Part shown: positions 1 to 10,337 of the stretch, in pieces
Layout: the number at the start of each line of letters is the position of its first letter
How positions within the stretch are numbered: the first letter of the stretch is position 1
Assembly: GCA_021613335.1 (NCBI GenBank)
Contig: JAJTWR010000168.1
Span: 1 to 64,000, forward strand
DNA length: 64,000 bases
Reading direction: 5' to 3'
From: Whitmania pigra
Lineage: Eukaryota; Annelida; Clitellata; Hirudinida; Haemopidae
The notes under the pieces: generated by a model
Databases searched by the model: none
What the model was told of the DNA's origin: nothing
The model's input: the letters and a program-made list of their open reading frames with translations, nothing else
Translations under genes and position numbers: made by a program

Positions 1-2
1 TG

Positions 3-398
3 AAAAGTAGAAAAAAAGCGTTATATATTTTTTATATCATTACTGTTATTTTTATGATTTTATACTTCACCGTACAGTGGGGCGGTAGCGCTGTCGTTAT
101 GTATTTGATTTGTGCTGCGATGGGTTTTGGGTCTGGCTTTTGGGCTATTTTTATAACCATGGGGGCAGAACAGTTTGGCACCAATCTGCGTGCCACAGCA
201 GCTACCACTATTCCCAATATGGTGCGAGGCGCAGTGCCTCTAATGCTAATTTTGTTTCAGTATATGCGCAGCATACCCGGCGTGGGTTACGTAAATGGCG
301 GCATCTACACTTGTATTATTGTGTTTGCGCTTTGCTTTTTTGCTGTGATTACATCCAAAGAAACGTTTCACAAAGATTTGAATTTTGAAGAGGCATAG
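3..398 (+). CDS. MFS transporter, C-terminal part (cut by window edge)
   Basis: The frame is open from the window edge, so the beginning of the gene lies outside. The visible 131 residues contain about three hydrophobic membrane segments and end in a short charged cytoplasmic tail. The stretch with EQFGTNLRATAATTIPN, in which an Arg-rich loop follows a Gly/Phe-rich helix, is typical of the last transmembrane pair of major facilitator superfamily sugar/drug transporters. The family is read from this pattern; the substrate cannot be told. The gene is followed by a decayed insertion sequence. Confidence 0.7.
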   Translation, partial: KSRKKALYIFYIITVIFMILYFTVQWGGSAVVMYLICAAMGFGSGFWAIFITMGAEQFGTNLRATAATTIPNMVRGAVPLMLILFQYMRSIPGVGYVNGGIYTCIIVFALCFFAVITSKETFHKDLNFEEA

Positions 399-469
399 TA
401 AAAAAATCGGCATTAGCAACTAAATAATGCCATTGTTTAGAAACCGCTTATATTTTATTCGCGAATAAT

Positions 470-930
470 TTTATGGATGCCGGATATAGCATCGTTTGAA
501 AATACTCTAACAAGAACTCAAACTGTTTTAGATTTCCTCGATAACCCCCTTGGGCATAAATCGTTTTTATGTCTAAACATTCTTTTTAAGGCGTTTGAAC
601 ACTAACTCGGCTCCCTTGTTGCCATCGAAGTTGGCCGGATGGACCACATTACAAATTATATTTTCCATCGTATTTATTACAAAATGTTTCTATCGCCATT
701 TATCCGTTTATGCCCGTCAAAAACCCTAAGCCCGCCTAATCGAGCAGTTTTACCGATTAACTCTTGATGATAACCACAGAACAGGATTTGTTTTGATTTT
801 TTAGCGGCTTGAATCTGTTCTCTTAACATATCGCCGGAATGAACAAACAATTTTTCATCTTGCCATTTGCCGAATTATAAACTAATTGCCATTTGAGATA
901 TTCATTAGGAAACATCCGCCCCCCGGCAAC
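470..930 (-). pseudogene. IS5-family (DDE) transposase relic
   Basis: The minus strand holds a broken reading frame with transposase motifs spread over different frames. From about 930 down, there is a segment ending FDGHKRINGDRN, then NIICNVVHPANFDGNKGAELVFKR in another frame, then IKTIYAQGGYRGNLKQFE after an in-frame stop near 583. These correspond to the conserved DGNKKxxGRKRH, VHxAnxxD and aDgGYrG blocks of IS5-group transposases. At least two frameshifts or stops separate them, and no terminal inverted repeats were found. It fills most of the gene-free interval 399-1086. Confidence 0.6.
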
Positions 931-1086
931 TTTTGGAGGCCTCTTTTATAAAAACTTTAACTTAACAACTTTAACAATACATTTTTAAACAGTTTCTATC
1001 GGCTATGCTCATTTATCCCTATTTTTGCGGTAAAAATAACGAACCTTGACGCAAAACGGCTCAAGAAAAATAATGTTTTATATAGA

Positions 1087-1563
1087 ATGAATAAACGACC
1101 ATTTTTTTTAATAATAATGCTGTTGGTTTTTAGCTGTATGCCAGGCATACCAAACGATGTATTAAAACCCCAGCAAATGGAAAATATACTTTTTGATATT
1201 CATATTGTGGATGGCTATTTATATACTTTACCCGTTAACGACAGCTTAAAAATTATAGCCTCCGCATATTACAATGGAGTTTATAAAAAATATGGAATTG
1301 ATTCGGCGACTTTTACCAGAAGCAAAAACTATTATTATCAGCATACCGATTTGTTTAAAGATATGTATGCCAACATTGTGCGAAAACTTGAAAAAGAAAG
1401 AGAAAAGCAAACTAAATTAAACAACGATATGATTGCAAAATCAGTCTTATCAGATTCGATGGAAAAAACTAAAAAAAACGATTTGATAGAAAAGAAAATC
1501 GATTCAATAACTTATAAGAAAAAACTAAATTTATTTTTTAAAAACAGGAAAATAGTTGATTGA
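1087..1563 (+). CDS. DUF4296 lipoprotein
   Basis: A 158-residue protein with a short N-terminal hydrophobic stretch ending in VFSC, a Bacteroidota-type lipobox, so it is probably a lipoprotein. After the Cys comes PNDVLKPQQMENILFDIHIVDGYL, which matches the start of the DUF4296 family (P..ll..e.M..iL.diHlaea). The second half is a Lys/Glu-rich helical or coiled-coil tail. The gene sits 33 bp before mutS2 on the same strand, so they may be co-transcribed. The molecular function of DUF4296 proteins is not known to me. Confidence 0.75.
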   Translation: MNKRPFFLIIMLLVFSCMPGIPNDVLKPQQMENILFDIHIVDGYLYTLPVNDSLKIIASAYYNGVYKKYGIDSATFTRSKNYYYQHTDLFKDMYANIVRKLEKEREKQTKLNNDMIAKSVLSDSMEKTKKNDLIEKKIDSITYKKKLNLFFKNRKIVD

Positions 1564-1596
1564 AAAAAAACAATAATTTAAAGTCAGTACATTAAA

Positions 1597-3966
1597 ATGT
1601 TGTATCCGGAAAATTGCCAAGAGAGATTAGGCTTTCATGAAATTAAACAGTTAGTGCTTCAGCATTGCTTAAGCGCTATGGGGCGGGATTTGGCAGCCAA
1701 AATGCAGGTTATGAATAATTTTGACCAAATCAATAAATTTTTGCGTCAAACCAAAGAATTTAAAAACATTCTGGAAAATCAGCAACCCCTGCAAATAGGT
1801 TCTTTTTTTGATATAAAGATTTTTGCTGATAAAATAAGGATAGAAGGCGCTTATTTGCTTGAAGAAGAGTTTTATCAAATTTATGTCTCTTTGCAAACGG
1901 TATTTTCGGTTATCCGATTTTTCGATGAGCGAAAAGAAATTTATCCAAATTTAGAGGCTTTGTTTGAACATTTGCCCGTTGAGATAGATATTTTAAAGCA
2001 AATAGAAAAAGTAATTGACGACAAAGGGCGTATGAAACCCGACGCCTCGGCTTTATTGCAAGAAATTACGGCTGCTATTGCTAAAGGAGAACAAGACGTA
2101 CACCGCCGTATGGAGGCCATCTATAAAATAGCCGCAGATAAAAATTGGGTGGCCGACGGCAGTTTAACGGTCCGGGACGGACGGATATGTATCCCAATTT
2201 TAGCCGAACACAAAAGAAAAATAAGAGGTTTTATACACGATGAAAGCGCCAGCGGACAAACCGTTTTTTTAGAACCCGACGAGGTTTTTAACCTTAACAA
2301 CCAACTTCGCAATTTGGAGTTTGACCGCAGACGAGAAGTTACCCGAATCCTGATTGCATTAACAGAAAACTTAAGACCGTATAGCCCCGTGCTATTATCA
2401 TACCATAGTTTTTTAACTAAGCTTGATTTTGTAAGGGCAAAAGCTTTGTTTGCCTTAAGTATTAATGCAAATATGCCTCTTTTGATTAAAGATAGTAAAA
2501 CAAAGTTAACGAATGCCAAACACCCCTTGCTGTTACTGTCGTTTGCCCATGAACCTAAAACGGTAGCGCCGTTAAATATATATCTGAACGAAAACCTGCG
2601 TATAGTTTTGGTTTCCGGACCAAATGCAGGGGGAAAATCGGTTTGCATGAAAACTGTAGGTTTGCTACAATTGATGCTGCAATCGGGTTTACTAGTGCCG
2701 GTAGATGAAAACAGCGAAATGGGTATTTTTCATCAAATTTTTGCCGATATAGGCGATGATCAATCTATTGAGTCAGATTTGAGTACTTACAGCGCACATC
2801 TTAAAAAAATGCGCTATTTTGTAGATCGTGCCGACGCAAAAACGCTGGTGTTAATTGATGAGTTTGGAACCGGAACCGATCCTCAGTTTGGAGGCCCCAT
2901 AGCAGAGGCCGTTCTCCAGGCGCTAAACAGTAAAAAAGCCCGAGGCGTAATTACCACGCATTACTCTAACCTTAAATTGTTTGCCCAGCAAACCGAAGGA
3001 CTTGAAAATGCTTCCATGTTGTTTGATAATGTTAAAATGAAACCGCTTTATGTGTTAGATATTGGCAAACCCGGCAGTTCTTACGCTTTTGAGATTGCGC
3101 AAAATATAGGCTTGCAAAAAGAAGTTTTGGCTTTGGCAAAAGAAAAAATCGGTATTAATCACAATAGCGTAGAAAGCCTTTTGGTAAATTTAGAGCGCGA
3201 AAAAAGAGCTTTACACGAAAGCAAAATTAATATGGTCAATCAGCAAAATCAGCTAAAGCAGTTGCTTGCCGAAAACCAAAAATTAAAACAACATTTAGAA
3301 CAGAACCGAAAAATATTGATAAAGGAAGCAAAATTGGAGGCCCAGCAAATTGTAAAGGAAGCCAATAAATTGGTAGAAAATACCATTGCTCAAATCAGAA
3401 AAAAACAGGCCGATAAAGAAACCGTCAGGCAACTTCGTCAAACGCTTAAACACAGTTTACAAAAAAACGAAGTAAAGCCGGAACCTGAACCCGTTGTTCA
3501 GATAGATCATTCGGCCATACAAACAGGAGATTGGGTGCAACTGATTAATACCCAAACCACCGGTCAGATTTTAGAAATTAACAAAGATAGTTTGGTGTTG
3601 GCTTTTGGGGATTTGCGCGCCGTAGTTAAAAAAAATAAGGTTCAGAAAATCAGTAATAAACAAGTTAAAAAAACGATTAAAAGCAGTGGCGGCGTTAATC
3701 GTTTAAACCAAGCCATGATCAGCCTTAGTCCTCAATTAGATTTACGAGGTATGCGGGGAGAAATTGCGGTGCAAGAAATAGAAAATTATATGGACAAAGC
3801 CATTATGCTTGGTTTTCCTTTCATAAAAATTATACACGGCAAAGGTTATGGTATTTTAAGGAAACTCGTTCGCGATTATTTAAAAAGCTATAAACAAGTA
3901 AGTAAATTGGAAGATGAACATGCCGATAAAGGAGGCGACGGCATAACTTATGTTTATCTGAAATAG
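1597..3966 (+). CDS. mutS2: MutS2 family ATPase/Smr endonuclease
   Basis: A 789-residue protein of the usual MutS2 length. It lacks the mismatch-recognition domain of MutS1. It has the core helical domain, a Walker A motif GPNAGGKS at about residues 341-348, an ABC-type Walker B in LVLIDEFGTGTDP, and the conserved ITTHYSNLK. A long Lys/Glu/Gln coiled coil runs at about 520-620, and a C-terminal Smr nuclease domain (LDLRG at about 714, then IIHGKGYGILR) follows. Known roles of the family are suppression of homologous recombination and, in some bacteria, action on stalled ribosomes. The protein looks intact. Confidence 0.97.
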   Translation: MLYPENCQERLGFHEIKQLVLQHCLSAMGRDLAAKMQVMNNFDQINKFLRQTKEFKNILENQQPLQIGSFFDIKIFADKIRIEGAYLLEEEFYQIYVSLQTVFSVIRFFDERKEIYPNLEALFEHLPVEIDILKQIEKVIDDKGRMKPDASALLQEITAAIAKGEQDVHRRMEAIYKIAADKNWVADGSLTVRDGRICIPILAEHKRKIRGFIHDESASGQTVFLEPDEVFNLNNQLRNLEFDRRREVTRILIALTENLRPYSPVLLSYHSFLTKLDFVRAKALFALSINANMPLLIKDSKTKLTNAKHPLLLLSFAHEPKTVAPLNIYLNENLRIVLVSGPNAGGKSVCMKTVGLLQLMLQSGLLVPVDENSEMGIFHQIFADIGDDQSIESDLSTYSAHLKKMRYFVDRADAKTLVLIDEFGTGTDPQFGGPIAEAVLQALNSKKARGVITTHYSNLKLFAQQTEGLENASMLFDNVKMKPLYVLDIGKPGSSYAFEIAQNIGLQKEVLALAKEKIGINHNSVESLLVNLEREKRALHESKINMVNQQNQLKQLLAENQKLKQHLEQNRKILIKEAKLEAQQIVKEANKLVENTIAQIRKKQADKETVRQLRQTLKHSLQKNEVKPEPEPVVQIDHSAIQTGDWVQLINTQTTGQILEINKDSLVLAFGDLRAVVKKNKVQKISNKQVKKTIKSSGGVNRLNQAMISLSPQLDLRGMRGEIAVQEIENYMDKAIMLGFPFIKIIHGKGYGILRKLVRDYLKSYKQVSKLEDEHADKGGDGITYVYLK

Positions 3967-4147
3967 GTATTTGTTAGGCGCTGCGGTTTTCATTACAAAA
4001 TGAATTTCTAAAATGAGATTATCGGTTTTTAACCATTAATTTAATCGGCTATCTTTTACCCAAGATAAATATCGTTAAGAAAATGAGAAGTATTTTTTTG
4101 TTTTAGCTCCAAAAACTTGCTAATTTGCTCCGCTTAACAAAAATTAT

Positions 4148-4849
4148 ATGATTAATAAAATTGTTGCAAACGCTGATGAAGCCATTGCTGATATTGCCGA
4201 TGGCAGCACGATCATGTTGGGGGGATTTGGTCTTTGCGGTATTCCGGAAAATTGTATTGCCGCAATAGTTAAAAAAGGCGTTAAAAATTTAACCTGCATA
4301 TCCAATAATGCAGGCGTTGACGATTTTGGCATCGGATTAATGTTGCATCAGCATCAGGTAAAAAAAATGATTTCCAGTTATGTTGGCGAAAATATCGAAT
4401 TTGAACGCCAGTTGTTAAGCGGCGAATTAGAGGTTGAGCTTATCCCCCAAGGTACTTTAGCCACCCGTTGTTTGGCCGCCGGTTATGGAATGCCCGTTAT
4501 TTATACGCCCGCAGGGGTAGGAACGGAGGTAGCAGAAGGTAAAGAAGTGAGAAATTTTAAAGGTAAAGATTATTTGATGGAATATGCTTTTGAAGCTGAT
4601 TTTGCCATCGTAAAAGCCTGGAAAGGCGATGCATCAGGAAACCTGATTTACAGGGCTGCCGGCAGAAATTTTAACCCCATAATGGCTATGGCCGGAAAAA
4701 TAACCATTGCAGAAGTGGAAGAATTAGTAGAGGTTGGCAAATTAGAGCCGGATTATATACATACCCCCGGAATATACGTTCATCGTATTTTTCAAGGAAA
4801 AAATTATCAAAAACGGATAGAACAAAGAACGGTTATAGAACGAAAATAA
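4148..4849 (+). CDS. scoA: 3-oxoacid CoA-transferase subunit A
   Basis: The 233-residue alpha subunit of a two-subunit succinyl-CoA:3-oxoacid (or acetate/butyrate) CoA-transferase. It moves CoA from succinyl-CoA or an acyl-CoA to a 3-oxoacid in ketone-body or fatty-acid metabolism. The N-terminal GGFGLCGIPENCIAAI is the conserved CoA-transferase family I glycine-rich start. ATPAGVGTEVAEGKE-like and RNFxGKxYLME blocks follow as usual. The beta subunit follows at 5068 on the same strand. The unusually wide gap of 218 bp starts with a short imperfect hairpin just after the stop codon. Substrate choice within the family is not readable. Confidence 0.93.
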   Translation: MINKIVANADEAIADIADGSTIMLGGFGLCGIPENCIAAIVKKGVKNLTCISNNAGVDDFGIGLMLHQHQVKKMISSYVGENIEFERQLLSGELEVELIPQGTLATRCLAAGYGMPVIYTPAGVGTEVAEGKEVRNFKGKDYLMEYAFEADFAIVKAWKGDASGNLIYRAAGRNFNPIMAMAGKITIAEVEELVEVGKLEPDYIHTPGIYVHRIFQGKNYQKRIEQRTVIERK

Positions 4850-5067
4850 AGCGTTAATTGACGCTTATTATAATAAAGTTTAAGGTTGATTTTTTTGCCT
4901 TTGATTATCCGAAAAATGTTATTTTAACTTCCCAAAAAATGAAGCGGTTTGTATTTCTGCCGCAAAATATTGGGGTAAAGAAAAATATATAATTGTTGGG
5001 TAAAAGATAATTGGCCTTTCATCTTTATAAAGTTATTATTTCATATACAAATTATCGCATTAAAATT

Positions 5068-5724
5068 ATGTTGGATAAAAATGGAATTGCAAAACGTATT
5101 GCAAAAGAAATAAAAGACGGTTATTATGTGAATTTAGGTATTGGTATCCCTACGTTGGTAGCCAATTATATTCCGGAGGGGATAAATGTAGTTTTGCAAT
5201 CCGAAAACGGATTGTTAGGTATCGGGCCTTTTCCTTTTGAAGGAGATGAAGATCCCGATTTAATTAATGCCGGTAAACAAACTATTACCATTTTACCGGG
5301 TTCATCTGTTTTTGACTCAGCAATGAGTTTTGGAATGATCAGAGCTCAAAAAATTGATTTGACAATTTTGGGCGCTATGGAAGTTTCTGAAAATGGCGAT
5401 ATAGCCAATTGGAAAATTCCGGGCAAGATGGTTAAGGGCATGGGAGGAGCAATGGATTTGGTAGCGTCAGCTAAAAATATTGTTGTGGCTATGCAGCATG
5501 TTAATAAAGCCGGCGAAAGTAAATTGTTGCCAAAATGCACGCTTCCTTTAACCGGAGTAAAATGCATCAAAAAAATTGTAACAGAACTTGCAGTTTTGGA
5601 TGTATTGCCTGCCGGCGGTTTTAAATTATTGGAAAGAGCGCCGGGGGTAAGCGTAGACTATATCAAACAAAACACTTTGGGTAAGCTTATTGCTAATGAT
5701 GATGTGCCGGAAATGGCGCTTTAA
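5068..5724 (+). CDS. scoB: 3-oxoacid CoA-transferase subunit B
   Basis: The beta subunit, with the catalytic glutamate in the conserved SENGLLGIGP motif. That residue forms the glutamyl-CoA thioester in this family. VNLGIGIPTLVANYI and GGAMDLVASAKNIVVAMQH are further family blocks. I prefer the ATG at 5068, which gives 218 residues and starts MLDKNGIAKRIAKEI like its relatives. An in-frame TTG at 5011 would add 19 residues unlike the family. It pairs with the subunit A gene upstream. No terminator is obvious after it. Confidence 0.93.
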   Translation: MLDKNGIAKRIAKEIKDGYYVNLGIGIPTLVANYIPEGINVVLQSENGLLGIGPFPFEGDEDPDLINAGKQTITILPGSSVFDSAMSFGMIRAQKIDLTILGAMEVSENGDIANWKIPGKMVKGMGGAMDLVASAKNIVVAMQHVNKAGESKLLPKCTLPLTGVKCIKKIVTELAVLDVLPAGGFKLLERAPGVSVDYIKQNTLGKLIANDDVPEMAL

Positions 5725-5979
5725 AAAGATAACCGTCCTTTTTTAGCTTGATTAAAACTAACGGGTACTTTTAAAATTTAGCGCTTAATAGCGGTAATGT
5801 GGATATTTTTTTTTAAATTTTAAAAAAACAAACGCATATTTGCCTAGTAATGAAAATAAACAGGTATAAAAACTGCCGTTGGCATAACCCGTTCGCGTGA
5901 TGTAACCTTGTATACGTTTATTTTTTACGAAAAGAAATATAGAGGTTGCCGGCAAGCAGCCTTTTTTATTGTTTAGACG

Positions 5980-6969
5980 ATGAAGAAAATTTTAAATCAT
6001 TTATTTGAGCATAAAACATTTAATAATGAACAAGCCCGGCGTATTTTAACTTCAATTGCCATGGGCGAGTTTAACAACTCGCAAATTGCCGCTTTTATGA
6101 CCGCATATGCTATGCGCAATATTACCGTTGATGAGTTAATGGGTTTTCGCAATGCCATGTTGGATTTGTGTCTGAAAATAGATCTGAACGATTTTGATTT
6201 GGTAGATTTATGCGGCACAGGAGGCGATGGAAAAGATACCTTTAATATTTCTACGCTCGCTTCTTTTGTTGTGGCCGGAACCGGATATAAGGTTTCAAAA
6301 CATGGCAATTATGGCGTTTCTTCTATCTGCGGTTCCTCAAATGTGATAGAATATTTAGGTTATACCTTTACCAACAAAGAAGATAAATTAAAACAAAGTT
6401 TAGATAAAGCCGGAATTTGTTTTATCCATGCTCCATTATTTAATCCCGCCATGAAAACGGTAGCCCCCATTAGAAAAGAATTGGGCGTGAAAACCTTTTT
6501 TAACATGTTGGGGCCAATGTGTAACCCAACCGAGCCTAAAAACCAACTGATAGGGGTTTTTAGTTTAGAACTTGCCCGTATTTATGCCTATCTGTATCAG
6601 CAAACAGATAAAAATTATACCATTTTGCATGCTTTGGACGGTTTTGACGAAGTTTCGCTGACCTGCGATTTTAAAACCTTTTCCAAATCAGGAGAAAATG
6701 TACAAAGCATTGCCGATTTAGGCTTTAAACCAATAAACCTGTCTGAAATTCAGGGCGGCAATACTTTAAAATCATCCGCAAAAATATTTATGGATGTTTT
6801 AAAAGGTAAGGGTAGCGATGCGCAAAACAAAGTGGTGTTGTGTAATGCCGCATTGGCCATCCAAACCATTAAAGAAGGAACTCCCTTTGCCGATTGTTAT
6901 TATTTGGCTGAAGAATCTTTATCAAGCAAAAAGGCGTTGCAAAGTTTAAAAAATTTACTTGATGCTTAA
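5980..6969 (+). CDS. trpD: Anthranilate phosphoribosyltransferase
   Basis: Transfers phosphoribose from PRPP to anthranilate, an early step of tryptophan synthesis. The 329 residues show the phosphoribosyl-pyrophosphate loop DLCGTGGDGKDTFNIST at about 77-93, KHGNYGVSS, and a conserved Arg/Asn region RKELGVKTFFNMLGP. It is first in a trpD-F-B-A series. trpE and trpG are not upstream; the previous 255 bp are non-coding and may hold the operon promoter. Only 106 bp separate it from trpF, and trpC is absent from its usual place there. Confidence 0.97.
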   Translation: MKKILNHLFEHKTFNNEQARRILTSIAMGEFNNSQIAAFMTAYAMRNITVDELMGFRNAMLDLCLKIDLNDFDLVDLCGTGGDGKDTFNISTLASFVVAGTGYKVSKHGNYGVSSICGSSNVIEYLGYTFTNKEDKLKQSLDKAGICFIHAPLFNPAMKTVAPIRKELGVKTFFNMLGPMCNPTEPKNQLIGVFSLELARIYAYLYQQTDKNYTILHALDGFDEVSLTCDFKTFSKSGENVQSIADLGFKPINLSEIQGGNTLKSSAKIFMDVLKGKGSDAQNKVVLCNAALAIQTIKEGTPFADCYYLAEESLSSKKALQSLKNLLDA

Positions 6970-7075
6970 CAGATACCGCAAATAATCGTTTAAACCCGCT
7001 TGTTATAGACCTTTGTTAAAGATGTTGAAAAGAGATAAAAAGATTATGTTTGAAATAAGTTGAAATCTACATGAA

Positions 7076-7729
7076 ATGAATTTGAAGGTAAAGATTTGCG
7101 GAATGCGGGAAGCAGCTGACATAAAAGCAGTTGTTTGCTTAAAGCCTGATTATTTAGGGTTTATTTTTTACCCGCAATCCCCTCGTTTTGTAAGCGAAAT
7201 TTATGCGGAATTTATAAAATCTGTGCCAAACAGCATTAAAACCACAGGCGTATTTGTAAACCAGAAACTATCAGAAATACAAAGTATAATTGCTGCAAAT
7301 CAATTAAAAGCGGTACAGTTACACGGTCAGGAAACGGTTGCAGATTGTGAAGTTTTAAAGGCGCAGGGTATTGAAGTTATCAAATCATTTGGAATATCGG
7401 CGTTTTTTGATTTCTCAAAGCCGACGGCATATCAAAACGCGGTCGATTATTTTTTGTTCGATACCCAAACCAAAGCGTATGGGGGTTCGGGTATGGTGTT
7501 CGATTGGGCTCTTTTGAGTCGATACCGGTTAGAAAAACCTTACTTTTTGAGCGGCGGGATAGGTTTAGAACATCTGCCTAAAATTTCTCAAATCAGCGAT
7601 CATCGTTTTTATGCGTTGGATGTTAACAGCAAATTTGAAATTGAGCCCGGCATGAAAGAGTTAAGCAGGGTGGAAAAATTCATCAGCCAGGTTAGAAATT
7701 ATCATCCTATAAAACAAGAAAATATATGA
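7076..7729 (+). CDS. trpF: Phosphoribosylanthranilate isomerase
   Basis: A 217-residue (beta/alpha)8 enzyme that converts phosphoribosylanthranilate to CdRP. The catalytic Cys lies in KICGM at residue 8. [16 protein letters not shown] and VQLHG are family motifs, and the catalytic Asp is in [11 protein letters not shown] near the C-terminus. GGSGMVFDW and LSGGIG form the phosphate site. Its last four bases overlap the trpB start (ATGA, 7726-7729), so translation of the two is likely coupled. Confidence 0.96.
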   Translation: MNLKVKICGMREAADIKAVVCLKPDYLGFIFYPQSPRFVSEIYAEFIKSVPNSIKTTGVFVNQKLSEIQSIIAANQLKAVQLHGQETVADCEVLKAQGIEVIKSFGISAFFDFSKPTAYQNAVDYFLFDTQTKAYGGSGMVFDWALLSRYRLEKPYFLSGGIGLEHLPKISQISDHRFYALDVNSKFEIEPGMKELSRVEKFISQVRNYHPIKQENI

Positions 7730-8907
7730 GCTATTTTGTTAACGAAAAAGGATATTTTGGAAATTTCGGGGGAGCTTACATCCCTGAAATGCTTTATCAA
7801 AATGTAGAAGAGCTTAGAAAGCGATATTTGCAAATAATTGAAGATAAAGAATTTAAAAAAACGTTTGAAGCTTTGCTTAAAGATTATGTAGGGCGGCCTT
7901 CTCCTTTATATTTGGCAAAACGTTTTTCAGAAAAATACCATGCAAGCATATTTTTGAAACGAGAAGATTTGAATCATACCGGAGCGCATAAAATTAACAA
8001 TGCCATCGGGCAAATTTTATTAGCCGAAAAATTAGGCAAAAACAGAATTATTGCCGAAACCGGCGCAGGTCAGCATGGCGTTGCTACGGCAACCGTTTGT
8101 GCGCTGAGGGGATTAAAATGCGCGGTTTATATGGGAGAGGTTGATATGCAACGACAGGCTCCAAACGTTGCCCGCATGAAAATGTTGGGCGCAAAAGTAA
8201 TTGCGGTAACTTCGGGCAGCAAAACTTTAAAAGATGCCACCAATCAAGCCATGCGTGATTGGATTAACAACCCCATTGATACGCATTATATCATTGGCTC
8301 TGTTGTTGGCCCGCATCCATATCCCGATATGGTGGCTAAATTTCAGTCTGTTATTTCGGCTGAAACCAAAAAACAATTGAAAGAACAAACCGGCAGCGAA
8401 TTACCCGATTATGTTTTGGCTTGCGTGGGCGGGGGAAGCAATGCTATGGGCATGTTTTATCATTTTATTAACAACCTTGGCGTAAAACTGATTGCCATTG
8501 AAGCGGCAGGTAAAGGCTTAAACAGCGGTTTTTCGGCAGCCACAACCGCGCTGGGCAAAGAAGGCGTTTTGCACGGAAGCCGTAGTATTTTAATGCAAAC
8601 CGCAGACGGGCAAGTGGTAGAGCCCCATTCTGTTTCTGCCGGGCTTGATTATCCTGGAATTGGCCCTCAACACGCACATCTTTTTAAAAGCGGTAGGGGG
8701 CAATATGTATCGGTTAACGATGACGAATCGTTACAGGCAGGGTTATTATTAACCCAAATGGAAGGAATTATTCCGGCCATAGAAAGTGCGCATGCTTTGG
8801 CTTATTTAGAAAAAATGAAATTTAAAGGCGGAGAAAAAGTAGTGATTTGCTTATCGGGAAGAGGCGATAAAGATATGGACACTTACATGAAATATTTTAA
8901 TTTATAA
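7726..8907 (+). CDS. trpB: Tryptophan synthase beta chain
   Basis: A PLP enzyme that condenses indole with serine. The 393 residues include [14 protein letters not shown] with the Schiff-base lysine at about residue 89, [12 protein letters not shown] with the catalytic Glu, and the phosphate-binding [10 protein letters not shown]. Length and motifs are those of the TrpB1 type, which works together with TrpA. It overlaps trpF by 4 bp and is followed after 80 bp by trpA. Confidence 0.98.
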   Translation: MSYFVNEKGYFGNFGGAYIPEMLYQNVEELRKRYLQIIEDKEFKKTFEALLKDYVGRPSPLYLAKRFSEKYHASIFLKREDLNHTGAHKINNAIGQILLAEKLGKNRIIAETGAGQHGVATATVCALRGLKCAVYMGEVDMQRQAPNVARMKMLGAKVIAVTSGSKTLKDATNQAMRDWINNPIDTHYIIGSVVGPHPYPDMVAKFQSVISAETKKQLKEQTGSELPDYVLACVGGGSNAMGMFYHFINNLGVKLIAIEAAGKGLNSGFSAATTALGKEGVLHGSRSILMQTADGQVVEPHSVSAGLDYPGIGPQHAHLFKSGRGQYVSVNDDESLQAGLLLTQMEGIIPAIESAHALAYLEKMKFKGGEKVVICLSGRGDKDMDTYMKYFNL

Positions 8908-8987
8908 AAAAATAAATTAAGAACATTTTTGCAAAAAGCGCAATTTTGTTCGCTAAATTCAAATCGCAATCCAAAAATTTTTAGATA

Positions 8988-9758
8988 ATGAACAGGTTAC
9001 AACGGTTGTTAGATACAAAAAAAAGAAATATACTGTCTATTTATTATACCGCAGGATACCCGCGCCTTAATGATACCTTACAAATAGCTCAAACTTTACA
9101 AACCGCGGGAGTAGATTTTTTGGAAATAGGTTTCCCATATTCCGATTCGATAGCAGACGGGCCAATTATTCAGGCCAGCAACAAACAGGCATTGGTTAAC
9201 GGAATGACGCTGGAAACATTGTTTACCCAGTTGAAAGATATGCGTTTAAGTCTTACCATTCCTGTTTTGTTGATGGGATATTTTAATGTGGCGCTGCAAT
9301 ACGGCGTAGAAAATTTCTGTAAAAAATGTGTTGAAGTTGGGGTAGACGGTTGTATTATTCCAGATTTACCCATCTATGAGTACCAGGAGCTTTACCGGTC
9401 TGTTTTTGAAAAATATGGTTTGAGTAATATTTTTTTGGTTACCCCTCAAACCTCAGAAGACCGTATCCGTAAAATAGATCAACTGAGCAATGCTTTCATT
9501 TATTTAATTTCATCTTCAACCATCACCGGCAACAACTTGTTGCTTTCTAACAAGGCAAAGGCCTATTTCTCCCGAATACAAAAAATGAATCTGAAAAACC
9601 CTTTAATGATTGGTTTTGGCATAGCCGACAAGGCTACTTTTGATGTTGTTTTACAATACGCCCAAGGCGCTATTATCGGCTCTGCTTTTATAAAAAATTT
9701 GACCGACGGTAATTTAACTCGGCAAATTACCAATTTTGTTAAAACTATTAAAAACTAA
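8988..9758 (+). CDS. trpA: Tryptophan synthase alpha chain
   Basis: Cleaves indole-3-glycerol phosphate to indole, which is passed to TrpB. The catalytic Glu is at about residue 46 in DFLEIGFPYSDSIADGP, and the catalytic Asp is at about residue 57 in the same block. VDGCIIPDLP and a C-terminal GFGIAD phosphate loop are present. The 256 residues are a normal length. It is the last gene of the trp series. Its substrate is made by TrpC, for which no gene is visible in this window. Confidence 0.97.
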   Translation: MNRLQRLLDTKKRNILSIYYTAGYPRLNDTLQIAQTLQTAGVDFLEIGFPYSDSIADGPIIQASNKQALVNGMTLETLFTQLKDMRLSLTIPVLLMGYFNVALQYGVENFCKKCVEVGVDGCIIPDLPIYEYQELYRSVFEKYGLSNIFLVTPQTSEDRIRKIDQLSNAFIYLISSSTITGNNLLLSNKAKAYFSRIQKMNLKNPLMIGFGIADKATFDVVLQYAQGAIIGSAFIKNLTDGNLTRQITNFVKTIKN

Positions 9759-9829
9759 GGCGGCAACAACGCTAAAAATTAGAAAGGCTAAGACAAGAAT
9801 AACGGATTTTTTAGCGCCTATCAAGTAGC

Positions 9830-10251
9830 TGCCCTAAGGAAGATGAATTCAGTAGAGAACGGAAATAAATCAGGAAAAGAGTTTAAAAAATATTCAAGGC
9901 AAAGGAGTATATTCACAAGAGCGATATCGGAGTAAAACGGTAAAGCCATATCCGGGTACAAAAAACACATTGCTACAAACGACAAGAGAATTGTTTTAAC
10001 AAACCGATATCCAAAACCCGAGAGGAGTAGAGCGGATTTTTGGCGGGATGAAAAGGTGGTTTGAGGCAAGGCCTGAGAAAAACAAATCGGAAAGAGGGCT
10101 TACCGCCAGGAACAGGTTTAATAACGTGAGAAGCAAATTTATCAAACCGGAACACAAATTATTGTTGAAGAAACCAAAAATCATTGGGCTCAACATGCTC
10201 AAAACAGTATTCGATATAAAACATTACAGAGTTCTATCAATGCTTTATTAA
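9830..10251 (+). pseudogene. IS5-family transposase relic, C-terminal part
   Basis: Downstream of trpA the plus strand holds transposase-like pieces in shifting frames. The clearest is RVERIFGGMKRWFEARPE near 10030-10080, which resembles the R.rVEr.FG.mkrwF block carrying the last catalytic Glu of IS5-type transposases. It is followed by IGLNMLKTVFDIKHYRVLSML, comparable to the family C-terminus. The region upstream of it contains stops. No ends or target duplication were found. It fills the interval 9759-10337. Confidence 0.45.
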
Positions 10252-10337
10252 TGCGCCTTGTAGCCGTACTTTGTTTCAATTATTGCGCTCTGTATTTTGA
10301 AAATGCCTCAAAACTCACGTTAAAATTGAACAAATTT

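Noticed and set aside
5725..5979. Possible tryptophan attenuator before trpD
   Set aside because: No leader peptide with Trp codons, no competing hairpins and no T-box-like sequence could be made out.
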